Origin: Porticoccus sp002341315 | GTDB lineage: Bacteria; Pseudomonadota; Gammaproteobacteria; Pseudomonadales; Porticoccaceae | Assembly: GCF_047634355.1 (NCBI RefSeq) | Contig: NZ_JBLIAL010000002.1 | DNA: 64,000 bases | Strand: one strand, 5' to 3' | Shown here: positions 35,050 to 44,600 of the stretch, piece by piece | Layout: each line of letters starts with the position of its first letter | Numbering within the stretch: the first letter of the stretch is position 1 | Made by a program: the position numbers and the translations under genes | The notes under the pieces: model-generated | Database searches by the model: none | Told to the model about the DNA's origin: nothing | What the model saw: the letters and a program-made list of their open reading frames with translations, nothing else

Positions 35050-35483
35050 AGCATCTCCCCCTCAAGCACTGATTACATCCGGTGATCTGTCGGGGACAAT
35101 AATAGATATGGTATGCCGAGCTCTTGCAGATACGCAGCGGCGCTACTTTTGAAAGCCCATCTTGATTGTTGAACGTGGTTTTGTTCCTAAGGTTTCTAGG
35201 TAGACTTGCCCACTACACAAGGGGCCCGAACACTGGAAGGTAGCGCCTGAGGAAGAAGGATGAAGGCAACTGCCCAAAAGCAGTTCACCGGACATCAACC
35301 AGCGCCGCCGCAAACCTGACCGAGCCAGTGTCCTCGCAGCCGTAAGGACCGTGAATACGCTTATCGCCGAGCTCCGGCCCAGCAGAGCGGCGATCAGACG
35401 ACCGGTCAGGCAAACCAACCACAACAGGAACCCGCACTGGATTCGATGCACATGAATGGCGGAACGCTGCCGTCAGATAGTGT
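35050..35483. other. Intergenic region after the GGDEF gene
   Basis: 434 bp, GC-rich in the right half. A minus-strand frame (35143-35451) is open for 102 codons but Leu/Arg/Ser-rich with no family resemblance and no start signal, so it is not called. It could be a decayed gene, but I cannot identify one. Confidence 0.3.
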
Positions 35484-37124
35484 TTACTCCGATCGAGAGG
35501 GTTCCTCTCGACTGACCTGTTCTATTAGTTCTTCCCGCAGTTCATCAAATTCTGTCGGTCGCTCCGGCTCTCCCAGGTGATCACTGCTGTCCAGTAGCCG
35601 CAGTAACCGCTCGCGGGTCATGGCTTCGTGTAACTCCCGCTGGCGACGCTCAGTACGCAGGGATCGGAGCAATGAAGAGGCCATAAAAATCATCAGAATC
35701 ATAAATGGAAAGGCCGCCACGATAGAGATGGTCTGAAGCGCTGCCAGTCCACCACTGAGTAGCAATACACCAGCCACCAGTACCTGAATCACACCCCAGG
35801 TCACGCGCGACCAGCGGCTGGGCGTGAGCACACCCTTACTGGTAAACATACCCAGCACAAAGGTGGCGGAATTGGCCGAAGTAATCACAAACAGGATAAT
35901 CAGCACCAGCATCAGAATACTGACAATCTCCGCTCCCGGCAGAAGTGCCAGGGTGGCAAACAGGGCAGAGCTCATCTCTTGCACTACTGCATCGCCCAAG
36001 GCTGCACCCTCAAATAGTTCAAAATAAAGCGCCGAGCCACCAAAGGTCGAAAACCACAGCACACTCAGCAGTACCGGCATGCCGATCACACCCATGACAA
36101 ATTCGCGGATGGTTCGACCGCGGGAAATACGTGCAATAAAACTTCCCACAAATGGCGCCCAGGAGAGGCCCCAGGCCCAGTAAAAAATCGTCCAGCGCTC
36201 TACCCAGTCATCGCCGGTATAGGGAGTCATCACCAAACTCATGCCCATAATATTGCCAAAATAATCACCGATAGCGTTGGTCATCGCGGCGGTAATGAAA
36301 TCGGTGGGACCGGCAAAAAACACAAACACCAGTAGCGCACCCGCCAGCAACATATTTAAATCACTGATGTAACGCACGCCACTCTCCAGCGGCGCCAGCG
36401 CACACACCAGAAAAATCATTGAGATACCAGCCAGAATCATCAGCTGCTGGCTGGCACCAAAAGGCACATCGCTCACTGACACCAGCCCACTGTTAATCTG
36501 AATAACACCCAGCCCCAGCGTGGTAGCCACACCAAATACCGTCGAAACCACCGCCAGAATGTTGATCAGATGGCCGCGGGCACCATCCACCCTGTCACCC
36601 AACAGGGGTCGAAAAGTCTCACTGATCAGCCCCGGGCGCTGCATCCGGAAGCGTACATAGGCAATGGATAACCCGACCAACGCAAAATTGGCCCACTGGT
36701 GAAAACCCCAATGAAACAGCGCGTAGCGCATCGCAGCCCCCGCTGCCTGGGGACTACGAGGCTCGGCCTCGCCGAAAGGCGGACTGACAAAGTGGCTCAT
36801 GGGCTCTGCCACTGCCCAGAAGACCAATCCCACACCCATGCCAGCAGAAAAAATCATCCCCAGCCAGGTGAAATAGGGGAATTCCGCTGCTTCGCCGTCA
36901 GCCCCCAACCTAATATGGCCATAATCGCTTACAGCAATACTGATGCAGAACAGCAGAAACCCACTCGTGGCAAACAGATACAGCCAGCCAAAATGCTCGG
37001 TTGTAAACTTCAGCCCAATGCCAGCCCATGCCGACAACTGCTCGGGATTGACAGCCCCCAGGCCGACAAAAGCTGTCAGCAGTATTAACGATGTATAAAA
37101 AACCCAACCGGGACGCTTGTTCAT
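35484..37124 (-). CDS. BCCT-family betaine/carnitine/choline transporter
   Basis: 546 residues from the ATG at 37124. The first helix, VFYTSLILLTAFVGLGAVNPEQLS, aligns with TM1 of BCCT carriers; an in-frame GTG at 37199 would add an unusual extra helix. Twelve helices overall. BCCT signatures include HWGFHQWANFALVGLSIAYVRFR and the Trp-rich FYWAWGLSWAPFVGSFIARISRGRT in TM8. It imports quaternary amines such as glycine betaine as osmoprotectants. The C-terminus is charged and cytoplasmic (about 60 residues), as in osmoregulated members. The specific substrate is not predictable. Confidence 0.88.
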   Translation of the reverse strand: MNKRPGWVFYTSLILLTAFVGLGAVNPEQLSAWAGIGLKFTTEHFGWLYLFATSGFLLFCISIAVSDYGHIRLGADGEAAEFPYFTWLGMIFSAGMGVGLVFWAVAEPMSHFVSPPFGEAEPRSPQAAGAAMRYALFHWGFHQWANFALVGLSIAYVRFRMQRPGLISETFRPLLGDRVDGARGHLINILAVVSTVFGVATTLGLGVIQINSGLVSVSDVPFGASQQLMILAGISMIFLVCALAPLESGVRYISDLNMLLAGALLVFVFFAGPTDFITAAMTNAIGDYFGNIMGMSLVMTPYTGDDWVERWTIFYWAWGLSWAPFVGSFIARISRGRTIREFVMGVIGMPVLLSVLWFSTFGGSALYFELFEGAALGDAVVQEMSSALFATLALLPGAEIVSILMLVLIILFVITSANSATFVLGMFTSKGVLTPSRWSRVTWGVIQVLVAGVLLLSGGLAALQTISIVAAFPFMILMIFMASSLLRSLRTERRQRELHEAMTRERLLRLLDSSDHLGEPERPTEFDELREELIEQVSREEPSRSE

Positions 37125-37296
37125 GGTGAATAATCCAAACAGCGTAGAGCAAAGAAATAGCGCGGTGATGAACTTAACATAGCTGGCAATTACCTGCACT
37201 GAGATAGGGCAGTCACCCGGAAGACTCTGTCAAAACGGAAGGAAACCTGTTGATAGCCGATAAACAGTTGTTCAGCTCTATAGATCCATCGCCTTA

Positions 37297-38007
37297 TCAA
37301 TATTTCAGTCCGCCAAAGTATTCTTTATGTGTTTTTGCATGCCTGACAACTTCCTTGAACAGGGCGCGCTGACGACGCATATATAACAAGAATTCAGGGT
37401 GCCATTGCACACCCAGCAAAAAATCCCGGGAAGTGTCTTCAATGGCCTGGACGATGCCATCAAGGTCGCGACCGGTTACCACAAGACCGTCACCAACACG
37501 GTCGATACCCTGATTGTGCAGACTGTTGATCCGTGAACGACCACGCTCAAACAGTGTGGCCAGCACACTGCTCCCTGTTTCCGGTTCAGCGGTAATACAC
37601 AGTGTCTTGATGGGCAGGATGGTCCACCGGTTGGAAGTTTGCCTACGCCGGGAGCGCAATTCCTGGTGCAGTGATCCGCCCCGGCAAATATTCAGTAATT
37701 GGTTGCCCCGACAAATACCCAGCAAGGGTAGCTTTCGCTCGAGCGCATCGTTGATCACTGCGATTTCCAGCGCATCGCGAGCGGTGTCGTAGTTGGGTTC
37801 AATCTCAGGTTCCGCTGCGTAAAGTACCGGTTCGACATCATGGCCGCCGGTCACAACGACACCGTGATACTCAAGGTCACGCTGTTCATCACCCGGACGG
37901 AGTTGTAGCGGATTCCCGCCATAAAGGCGGATCGCCATTGCCACCAGCAACCGTGGACCAATCGCCCCACGCTGGGGTCCCGTAATGGCAATTACTGGTC
38001 GAGCCAC
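37297..38007 (-). CDS. Class I glutamine amidotransferase-like protein (peptidase C26 type)
   Basis: 236 residues. The nucleophile Cys99 sits in LLGICRGNQLLNICRGGSLHQEL and the His203/Glu205 pair in GVQWHPEF. The overall pattern is that of gamma-glutamyl hydrolases such as PuuD (GDxEQRD, VVTGGHDVEP). Its start overlaps the end of the amidoligase gene by 16 bases, implying coupled synthesis. The pair could form and then hydrolyse or transfer a gamma-glutamyl amide, comparable to the glutamyl-putrescine route but with a non-PuuA ligase. Substrate unknown. Confidence 0.78.
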   Translation of the reverse strand: MARPVIAITGPQRGAIGPRLLVAMAIRLYGGNPLQLRPGDEQRDLEYHGVVVTGGHDVEPVLYAAEPEIEPNYDTARDALEIAVINDALERKLPLLGICRGNQLLNICRGGSLHQELRSRRRQTSNRWTILPIKTLCITAEPETGSSVLATLFERGRSRINSLHNQGIDRVGDGLVVTGRDLDGIVQAIEDTSRDFLLGVQWHPEFLLYMRRQRALFKEVVRHAKTHKEYFGGLKY

Positions 38008-38990
38008 CTGTTCTCCACCGTGGTTGCCCAGTTACTGAAAAGACGCTTGAGCGGGCTGTTGAGATATTGCAGATACGCTGCACAGCAGCGTTGCAGGCGG
38101 GCTTCATCCGCCGCGAGGCGCTCTACCTCGACCCAGTCGTTCCACGACACATAAAGCCCCCAGTCGGGCTTGTCGATTTCGCAATCCGGCAGGCGGTAGT
38201 GAAAGGTGGGGCGTGCCTTGATCAGGGCGTCGTCGGCCTTTGCACGGACACGATCTTCGTCCAGAAACATGAATAGCGGCAGCATATCGAGTGCACGGTT
38301 ACGCGTCGGATTATCGGCGAGGTAGTCGTCAATCAGGGTTGAAATATCGGGCCAGTAATCCGCTGCGATGACTTTTTTAACGTAGTTGGCAGGGAAAGGG
38401 TCGACATAACTGGTGACACGGCGGGCAAGGTCGATGTCAGCGCGAACGTATAACCAGTCGTAAAGGCAGAGAAAAGCTTTCAGGCAAGCGGTAATAAGCC
38501 TCGGTTCGAGACTCGGCAGTTCAGGGTTGAATTGCATGCCAAAAGCGTTGGTGGCGCGGTCCGATGTGCCCTTGGCACCCCTTTCGCGCAGCCGTGTGAT
38601 GAGATCCTCGACTTCGCCAAGCCGGGCCAGTGGCAACGGTGGACTCACAATCTCGTGTGGCACCAGCGATTGGGCAGCCCAGGCCAATAATTCCTCGGTG
38701 GTCTCTTCCAGCTGGCCGCTCAAAGAATCACCGGAGCGAGGCTCCCGCCCGAGTCGTTTGAGCAGATCGAAATCGAGCTCCACCAGCCAGTCTCCATCTG
38801 GATCGCCCGTGAGGAGACGTTCGTAACGCCCTTTGGTTTCTATATCAAGCCCAAGGATGTCCGACACACTGCCAGCCAGCGCATCGAGATCAAGCCCGCT
38901 GATCTCGAGCTCGACACCGACACGACGACTCTCTCCATGGCTGTTTTTTAACCAGGGTGGCTGTTTCAGTTTCTGGTATGTGTCTTGCAT
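37992..38990 (-). CDS. Amidoligase family protein (glutamine-synthetase-like COOH-NH2 ligase)
   Basis: 332 residues from the ATG at 38990. The N-terminal strand SRRVGVELEISGLDLD carries the ExE-type metal-binding motif of the amidoligase family. EIVSPPLPLARLGEVEDLITRLRERGAKGT and NAFGMQFNPELPS continue the fold. These enzymes are predicted to use ATP to join a carboxylate to an amine. Published comparative genomics (the amidoligase survey of Iyer and colleagues) noted operons in which such ligases neighbour GAT-I amidotransferases, exactly as here. An upstream in-frame ATG at 39077 would add 29 residues not typical of the fold. The product is unknown. Confidence 0.75.
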   Translation of the reverse strand: MQDTYQKLKQPPWLKNSHGESRRVGVELEISGLDLDALAGSVSDILGLDIETKGRYERLLTGDPDGDWLVELDFDLLKRLGREPRSGDSLSGQLEETTEELLAWAAQSLVPHEIVSPPLPLARLGEVEDLITRLRERGAKGTSDRATNAFGMQFNPELPSLEPRLITACLKAFLCLYDWLYVRADIDLARRVTSYVDPFPANYVKKVIAADYWPDISTLIDDYLADNPTRNRALDMLPLFMFLDEDRVRAKADDALIKARPTFHYRLPDCEIDKPDWGLYVSWNDWVEVERLAADEARLQRCCAAYLQYLNSPLKRLFSNWATTVENRWLDQ

Positions 38991-39251
38991 TTTCGTTTTC
39001 TCAGTTATAACCGGTTCCCGGTAATGCAATGTTCTGGCTTCACTCAGCTGCCAGCCGGCCGCTTTCGGTATCTTCACAAACGGTTAGGAGTTGTCTGCCG
39101 ACAGGACCAATCACCAGCGTATCATAGGCAAACCTGTTGAAGGCGCATCCAGAGGGATAAAGAATTGCAGTTTGTTTGTCTGCTGTATTATGCAGGTAAT
39201 CAGGGGCAGCCAATTGGCTCGGAAACGCAAAACAGAGTAGGGGGTCAGTGG

Positions 39252-39446
39252 ATGAAATTCCTGTTATTGGCATTAGTTCTAGTTGGCGTACTTTATGTGG
39301 TGTTGATCGGCGGCAAAAAAACGTCTGTCTCCGCTGAGCAACCGGCAGCCATTTATCAGCGGGAAGTAGAACGCGTCGAAAAGCTCGACGACTTTTTACA
39401 GGATACGGTGGACCGGCAGGGCAGTGAAATGGATGTGGTGAAATGA
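39252..39446 (+). CDS. Small single-pass membrane protein of unknown function
   Basis: 64 residues: one transmembrane helix at the N-terminus (MKFLLLALVLVGVLYVVLIGG) and a charged tail (YQREVERVEKLDDFLQDTVDR) that looks helical. The ATG at 39252 has a strong purine run (GTAGGGGG) upstream; a longer frame from 39165 lacks such a signal. It precedes tadA by 22 bp and may be cotranscribed. No family recognised. Confidence 0.6.
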   Translation: MKFLLLALVLVGVLYVVLIGGKKTSVSAEQPAAIYQREVERVEKLDDFLQDTVDRQGSEMDVVK

Positions 39447-39468
39447 TTCATGTCAGCGAGGACCTGTA

Positions 39469-39951
39469 ATGATCAGCAAAGGCTACAAACCACAGGACAG
39501 GCAGTGGATGCTGGAAGCTATGTCGCTGGCAAAGCAGGCTGGGGCTGTCGGTGAGGTGCCAGTTGGAGCGCTGTTGGTACGCAACGGTTCAGTGATCGGC
39601 CGCGGCTGGAATTGCTCGATAGGCGATTGTGACCCCACTGCCCACGCTGAAATTGTCGCCCTCCGCGATGCGGCAAGATCTGTCAGCAACTATCGTCTTC
39701 CCGATACGACGCTCTATGTCACCATTGAGCCATGTACCATGTGCGTTGGAGCAATGATTCACGCCAGAATTAGTCGCCTGGTCTACGGTGCTTCAGAACC
39801 CCGTGCCGGTGCAGTGGTCAGTCAGTTGCAATTAACCGAACAGACGCATTTCAATCATCGTATTGAGGTCATCGGCGGCCTGTTGGCCGAGCAATGCGGA
39901 GAGCTGGTCAGCCAGTTCTTTCGTCAGCGTCGCAAACAGTCCGGGTTGTAG
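39469..39951 (+). CDS. tadA: tRNA-specific adenosine deaminase TadA
   Basis: 160-residue zinc deaminase converting the wobble adenosine 34 of tRNA-Arg(ACG) to inosine; essential in most bacteria. The zinc/catalytic motif is PTAHAEIVALRDA and the second zinc site PCTMCVGAMIHARISRLVYGA. Length and MLEAMSLAKQAGAVGEVPVGALLV are standard. Convergent with mltF, with 14 bp between the stops. Confidence 0.93.
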   Translation: MISKGYKPQDRQWMLEAMSLAKQAGAVGEVPVGALLVRNGSVIGRGWNCSIGDCDPTAHAEIVALRDAARSVSNYRLPDTTLYVTIEPCTMCVGAMIHARISRLVYGASEPRAGAVVSQLQLTEQTHFNHRIEVIGGLLAEQCGELVSQFFRQRRKQSGL

Positions 39952-39965
39952 CGTCTTCCTGACCG

Positions 39966-41429
39966 TTACAGCGACAACATGGAGCCGGTATTCCAGTCGC
40001 TGGAGTTTGGCAGTTCAAGGCGATTTTCCCTCTCCAGTCGACGTTTCTCATCCAGTGTGTGCCAGTTGAGTATGGTCCGGAAATGACGCACGTTTCTGAC
40101 ATAGCTGACGGGCTCGTAGCCCCGTGCATAGCCGTACTTAACTGTGCTGTAATATTTTTTCTGTTGTAACAGTGGCAGGAACTCTTTGACATCGTTCCAC
40201 AGGTGGGGGTTTCTGCCCGCCCGCTCGGTTAGCACCCTTGCATCTTCAAGGTGACCGAGACCGATGTTGTAACCCGCCATGGCAAACCAGGTGCGGTCTG
40301 GCTCAGTGATATCGTCGGGAATACGAGATTTGGTCTGGAGGAAATATCGGGTGCCGCCATCAAGGCTCTGTCTGGGGTCAAGGCGATTTTTTACTCCCAT
40401 TTCTTTAGCTGTCGGCAGGGTGAGCATCATCAATCCACGAACCCCTGTCGGGGATGTTGCCTTGTGATCCCAATGCGACTCCTGATAGGCGATGGCTGCC
40501 AGGAGTTGCCACTCAAGGCCGTATTTTTGTGCTACCTCCCGAAACATTTCCTGATAATCGGGCAGTCGACTACTGACGCGTTTCATGAAGAGCTGGGATC
40601 CCGCAAAATTAAATTCGTTGGTCTGAATCAGCGAGCGTTTTTTTAATCGATCCAGCTCTCCCGATGCCTCATATCCCTCCAGAAAACGGTTTGCTGCTTC
40701 CACCAGGCTATCGTCGCCGTGACGGGGAAAAGCCCAGGCGATTGGCTGTGGTTCAGAAATATCAAAAGCGCCTCGAGCTCGGGGATAAATGCCCCTGTCC
40801 ACCTGAAAGGAGATTGAATCCACAATGGCGTACTCCACTTCACCGGAATCTACCATGGCCATCAAATCCAGCATTTCCAGACCAGATGCCTCCCGCCATT
40901 CGAGTGACGGGTATTCATCATTTTTGAGTTCTTCCAGTCGTTCGCTGTGAGAGCTCTGGGGAATGACCAGCAGCTGGCCACCGGCCAGATCCTCTATATC
41001 GCGGGGTCGCCTTGATCCATTTCGATAGATCAGCTTTTGGGTAACTTCATAGTAGGGCTCGCTGAAACGAAGCACTTTCTGACGCTGGGGTGTCACCGTT
41101 AATCCCGCTGCGGCCATATCGCCCAATGGGCCGCCGATAGCAACGATCGCGCCACTGACGGATTCCCTGGGAGTTATCTTGAGCTCAACACCGAGAGACG
41201 CGGCAAAAGCACTGGCAAGCCAGTACTCAAAGCCGCCTTCGCCCTTGGCATTTTGAAAATAGGTGGTCGAGCCCATCAGGGTGATAACACGCAATTCTCC
41301 CCGATTAATCACCTCTTCCAGTTGAGTGGGTGCGCGGCTGGTGGAAAGTGTCAGGGCAAACAAAAAGAGCAGTAGGCTATACAGGATGCGTTTTGTGGCT
41401 TTTTTCAGATGGAAGTAGAAACCCAGCAC
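39966..41429 (-). CDS. mltF: Membrane-bound lytic murein transglycosylase MltF
   Basis: 487 residues. An N-terminal signal/anchor (about 8-32) is followed by a family 3 solute-binding-like regulatory domain (LRVITLMGSTTYFQNAKGEGGFEYWL...; about 45-270). The SLT catalytic domain has the active Glu in AIAYQESHWDHKATSPTGVRGLMML and the motif GGTRYFLQ. It cleaves murein at the outer membrane. As in many Gammaproteobacteria it is divergent from purL, with a 261-bp shared upstream region in which I see no specific site. Confidence 0.93.
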   Translation of the reverse strand: MLGFYFHLKKATKRILYSLLLFLFALTLSTSRAPTQLEEVINRGELRVITLMGSTTYFQNAKGEGGFEYWLASAFAASLGVELKITPRESVSGAIVAIGGPLGDMAAAGLTVTPQRQKVLRFSEPYYEVTQKLIYRNGSRRPRDIEDLAGGQLLVIPQSSHSERLEELKNDEYPSLEWREASGLEMLDLMAMVDSGEVEYAIVDSISFQVDRGIYPRARGAFDISEPQPIAWAFPRHGDDSLVEAANRFLEGYEASGELDRLKKRSLIQTNEFNFAGSQLFMKRVSSRLPDYQEMFREVAQKYGLEWQLLAAIAYQESHWDHKATSPTGVRGLMMLTLPTAKEMGVKNRLDPRQSLDGGTRYFLQTKSRIPDDITEPDRTWFAMAGYNIGLGHLEDARVLTERAGRNPHLWNDVKEFLPLLQQKKYYSTVKYGYARGYEPVSYVRNVRHFRTILNWHTLDEKRRLERENRLELPNSSDWNTGSMLSL

Positions 41430-41690
41430 CTATACACCCAATGTGTCACGCATTCTCGGAAAGCCCCTGGCCCGGTGAATATTGTTGCTATAGATAAAGA
41501 ACAACCCTGCGGATAACACGTCCATGCGTTTGTGATAATAGCTTAATGCGGGGCCTAGGTTAGTGAGAGAGGTCTCAGGGTTCAACCGTTTTCTGTGCAC
41601 ATGCCGGGTCGGAATCTCCCGATGACGCTCAGAGGGCAATTCCAGTACAATGTCGCCCCTTCGGAATGGCCCCATACGAGTTACCCTAAG

Positions 41691-44600
41691 ATGCAGATTT
41701 TTCCCGGAAACCCCGTACTTTCCAGTTTCAGGCAGCGACAGTTACTGGCGTCTCTTCAGTCAGTCGATCCCGCTGTGGAATCCGTTTACGCTGAATACAG
41801 ACATTTCGTGGATCTGGTCTCGCCCCTGAGCGAAACCGAGTATCTGACACTGACGTCATTACTGGAATACGGCCCGAAAATCCTCCCTGAAAATAACGAC
41901 GGCATGCTGATGCTGGTGACGCCCCGTGCCGGAACCATCTCTCCTTGGTCCAGCAAGGCCACAGACATCCTCCGCAACGCCGGCGTGACATCAGTCGAGC
42001 GGATAGAGCGCGGCATTGCCTACTATTTGAGGGGCGATATTCATCAAGACTCCAAAATAGCGCTGGCCGATGCCCTCCACGATCGCATGGTGGAAATGGT
42101 CTATTTTGACCAGGAAAGGGCAGAGAGCCTGTTTCAGCACCAGCAACCGGCACCCATGATCACGGTGCCCCTGCTCGCAGAGGGACGGCAGGCGCTATCC
42201 CGGGCTAATGTCTCATTGGGGCTGGCCCTTGCGGATGATGAAATCGATTATCTGGTGAACTGTTTCAATGAGCTGCAAAGGGACCCCACCGATGTGGAAT
42301 TAATGATGTTTGCCCAGGCCAATTCAGAGCATTGCCGCCATAAAATATTCAACGCCTCCTGGACAATCGACGGTCAGAAGCAGGAAAAATCCCTGTTTGC
42401 CATGATCAAAAATACGTTTGAAAAAAGTGGTGCAGGCGTGTTGTCCGCTTATTCAGATAATGCCTCTGTGATCGCCGGCAGTCATGCTGGCCGGTTTTTC
42501 CCGGACCCGGACAGCAAAATCTATCAATTCACGCAAGAGCCTGTTCATCTCCTGATGAAGGTTGAAACCCATAACCACCCGACGGCAATTGCCCCCTTTG
42601 CCGGTGCCGGTACGGGTGCCGGAGGTGAGATACGCGATGAAGGGGCAGTGGGTAGAGGGTCAAAACCAAAAGTGGGTCTTACCGGCTTTTCAGTTTCCAA
42701 TCTCTATATTCCCGGTTTTGAATGCCCATGGGAATCGGATTACGGAAAACCTGACCGGATCAGCAGTGCCCTGGAGATCATGCTTGAGGGGCCTATTGGC
42801 GGGGCGGCATTCAATAATGAATATGGTCGACCCAATCTCTGTGGCTACTTCCGCACATTCGAGCAGGACTTTAATGGCGAACGCCGCGGCTATCACAAAC
42901 CCATTATGATCGCTGGCGGTTACGGCAACATTCGTGAAGAACACATTGAAAAGAAGCCCTTTGAAAGCGGCTGCAAACTGATTGTGCTGGGCGGACCGGC
43001 AATGTTGATTGGTCTCGGTGGCGGTGCCGCCTCATCAATGAGTTCCGGCAGTAGTGCCGAGGATCTTGATTTTGCCTCGGTACAGCGGCAGAACCCCGAA
43101 ATTGAACGCCGCTGTCAGGAGGTGATCGATCAGTGCTGGCAGCGGGGTAATGGTAACCCCATCGCCTTTATCCACGATGTGGGCGCCGGCGGCCTGTCCA
43201 ATGCCTTCCCCGAGTTGGTAAAAGATGGTGGTTGCGGCGGCAGATTTGAACTGCGCGATGTGCCCAATGATGAACCCGGCATGTCACCGTTGGCAGTCTG
43301 GTGCAATGAAGCTCAGGAACGTTATGTGCTCGCCGTAAGACCTGAGCAACTGGCGGATTTTGAAGCAATTTGCCAGCGCGAACGCTGCCCCTACGCGGTG
43401 GTTGGCGAAGCCACTTCCGAAAGGCATTTGCTGCTGAACGACAGGCATTTTTCCGCCAGGCCCGTGGATCTTCCCATGTCTGTGCTGTTCGGCAAACCGC
43501 CGAAAATGCACCGTACAGCAGAGAGACTGACGGCTACAAAGACACCCATTGAGCGCTCGGATATCGCGCTGGATGATGCCATTGATCGCGTGCTTACCCA
43601 TCCGGCCGTGGCCAGTAAAAGCTTTCTTATCACTATCGGTGATCGCAGTGTTACCGGCATGGTTGTCAGAGATCAGATGGTGGGGCCTTGCCAGGTGCCT
43701 GTCGCCGATTGTGCGGTGACCACCGTCAGTTACGATAGCTACTGTGGTGAGGCGATGGCGATGGGTGAACGTTCACCGGTTGCGTTGCTGGATGCCCCGG
43801 CATCGGGCCGCATGGCGATTGGGGAGGCGATCACCAATATTGCGGCAGCGGCCATTGACCGGCTTGCTGACGTCAGGTTATCCGCTAACTGGATGTGTGC
43901 CGCAGGCCATCCTGGTGAGGACGAAAAACTGTTCCGCACGGTACAAGCAATCGGTGAAGAGCTCTGTCCAAAACTGGGCATTTCGATTCCGGTCGGCAAG
44001 GACTCCATGTCCATGCGCACGACCTGGGAGGAACAGGGACAGGAGAAGTCGGTGACATCACCATTGTCACTGGTTATTTCTGCTTTTGCCCCGGTCTCCG
44101 ATGTTCGCAAAACACTAACGCCAGAGTTGCGCTCCGACCTTGGCGACACAGTACTGCTGTACATTGATCTCGGCGAAAATCGCAATCGCCTGGGCGGCTC
44201 AATATTGGCTCAGACCTACAGCCAGCTGGGCGATACCCCGGCCGATTTACTGAGTCCAGAGAAACTCAAAGCTTTTTTCGACGCTATCCAGGCCGCCAAT
44301 CAAAGCGGAGAACTGATCGCCTATCACGATCGGTCTGATGGTGGTTTGATGACCACATTGGCAGAGATGGCTTTTGCCGGTAATACAGGGATCAGAATTT
44401 GCCTCGATGAGCAGCCAGGCGATGCACTCTCGGTTCTATTTAACGAAGAACTCGGGGCCGTTGTTCAAGTGCTTGGAGACAGGGCCGCTTCTTTTAAGCA
44501 GCGCTTCGCCGATATCGCCATCCCTGTCAGTGTCATAGCAACGCTTGATGACACTGACGGTATTGAGATTTATGAGGATGGTGATTGTCTGTTCAGTTCC

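Noticed and set aside
35143..35451. 102-codon minus-strand frame in the gap after the GGDEF gene
   Set aside because: Leu/Arg/Ser-rich, no ribosome site, no family resemblance; may be decayed sequence but cannot be supported as a gene.
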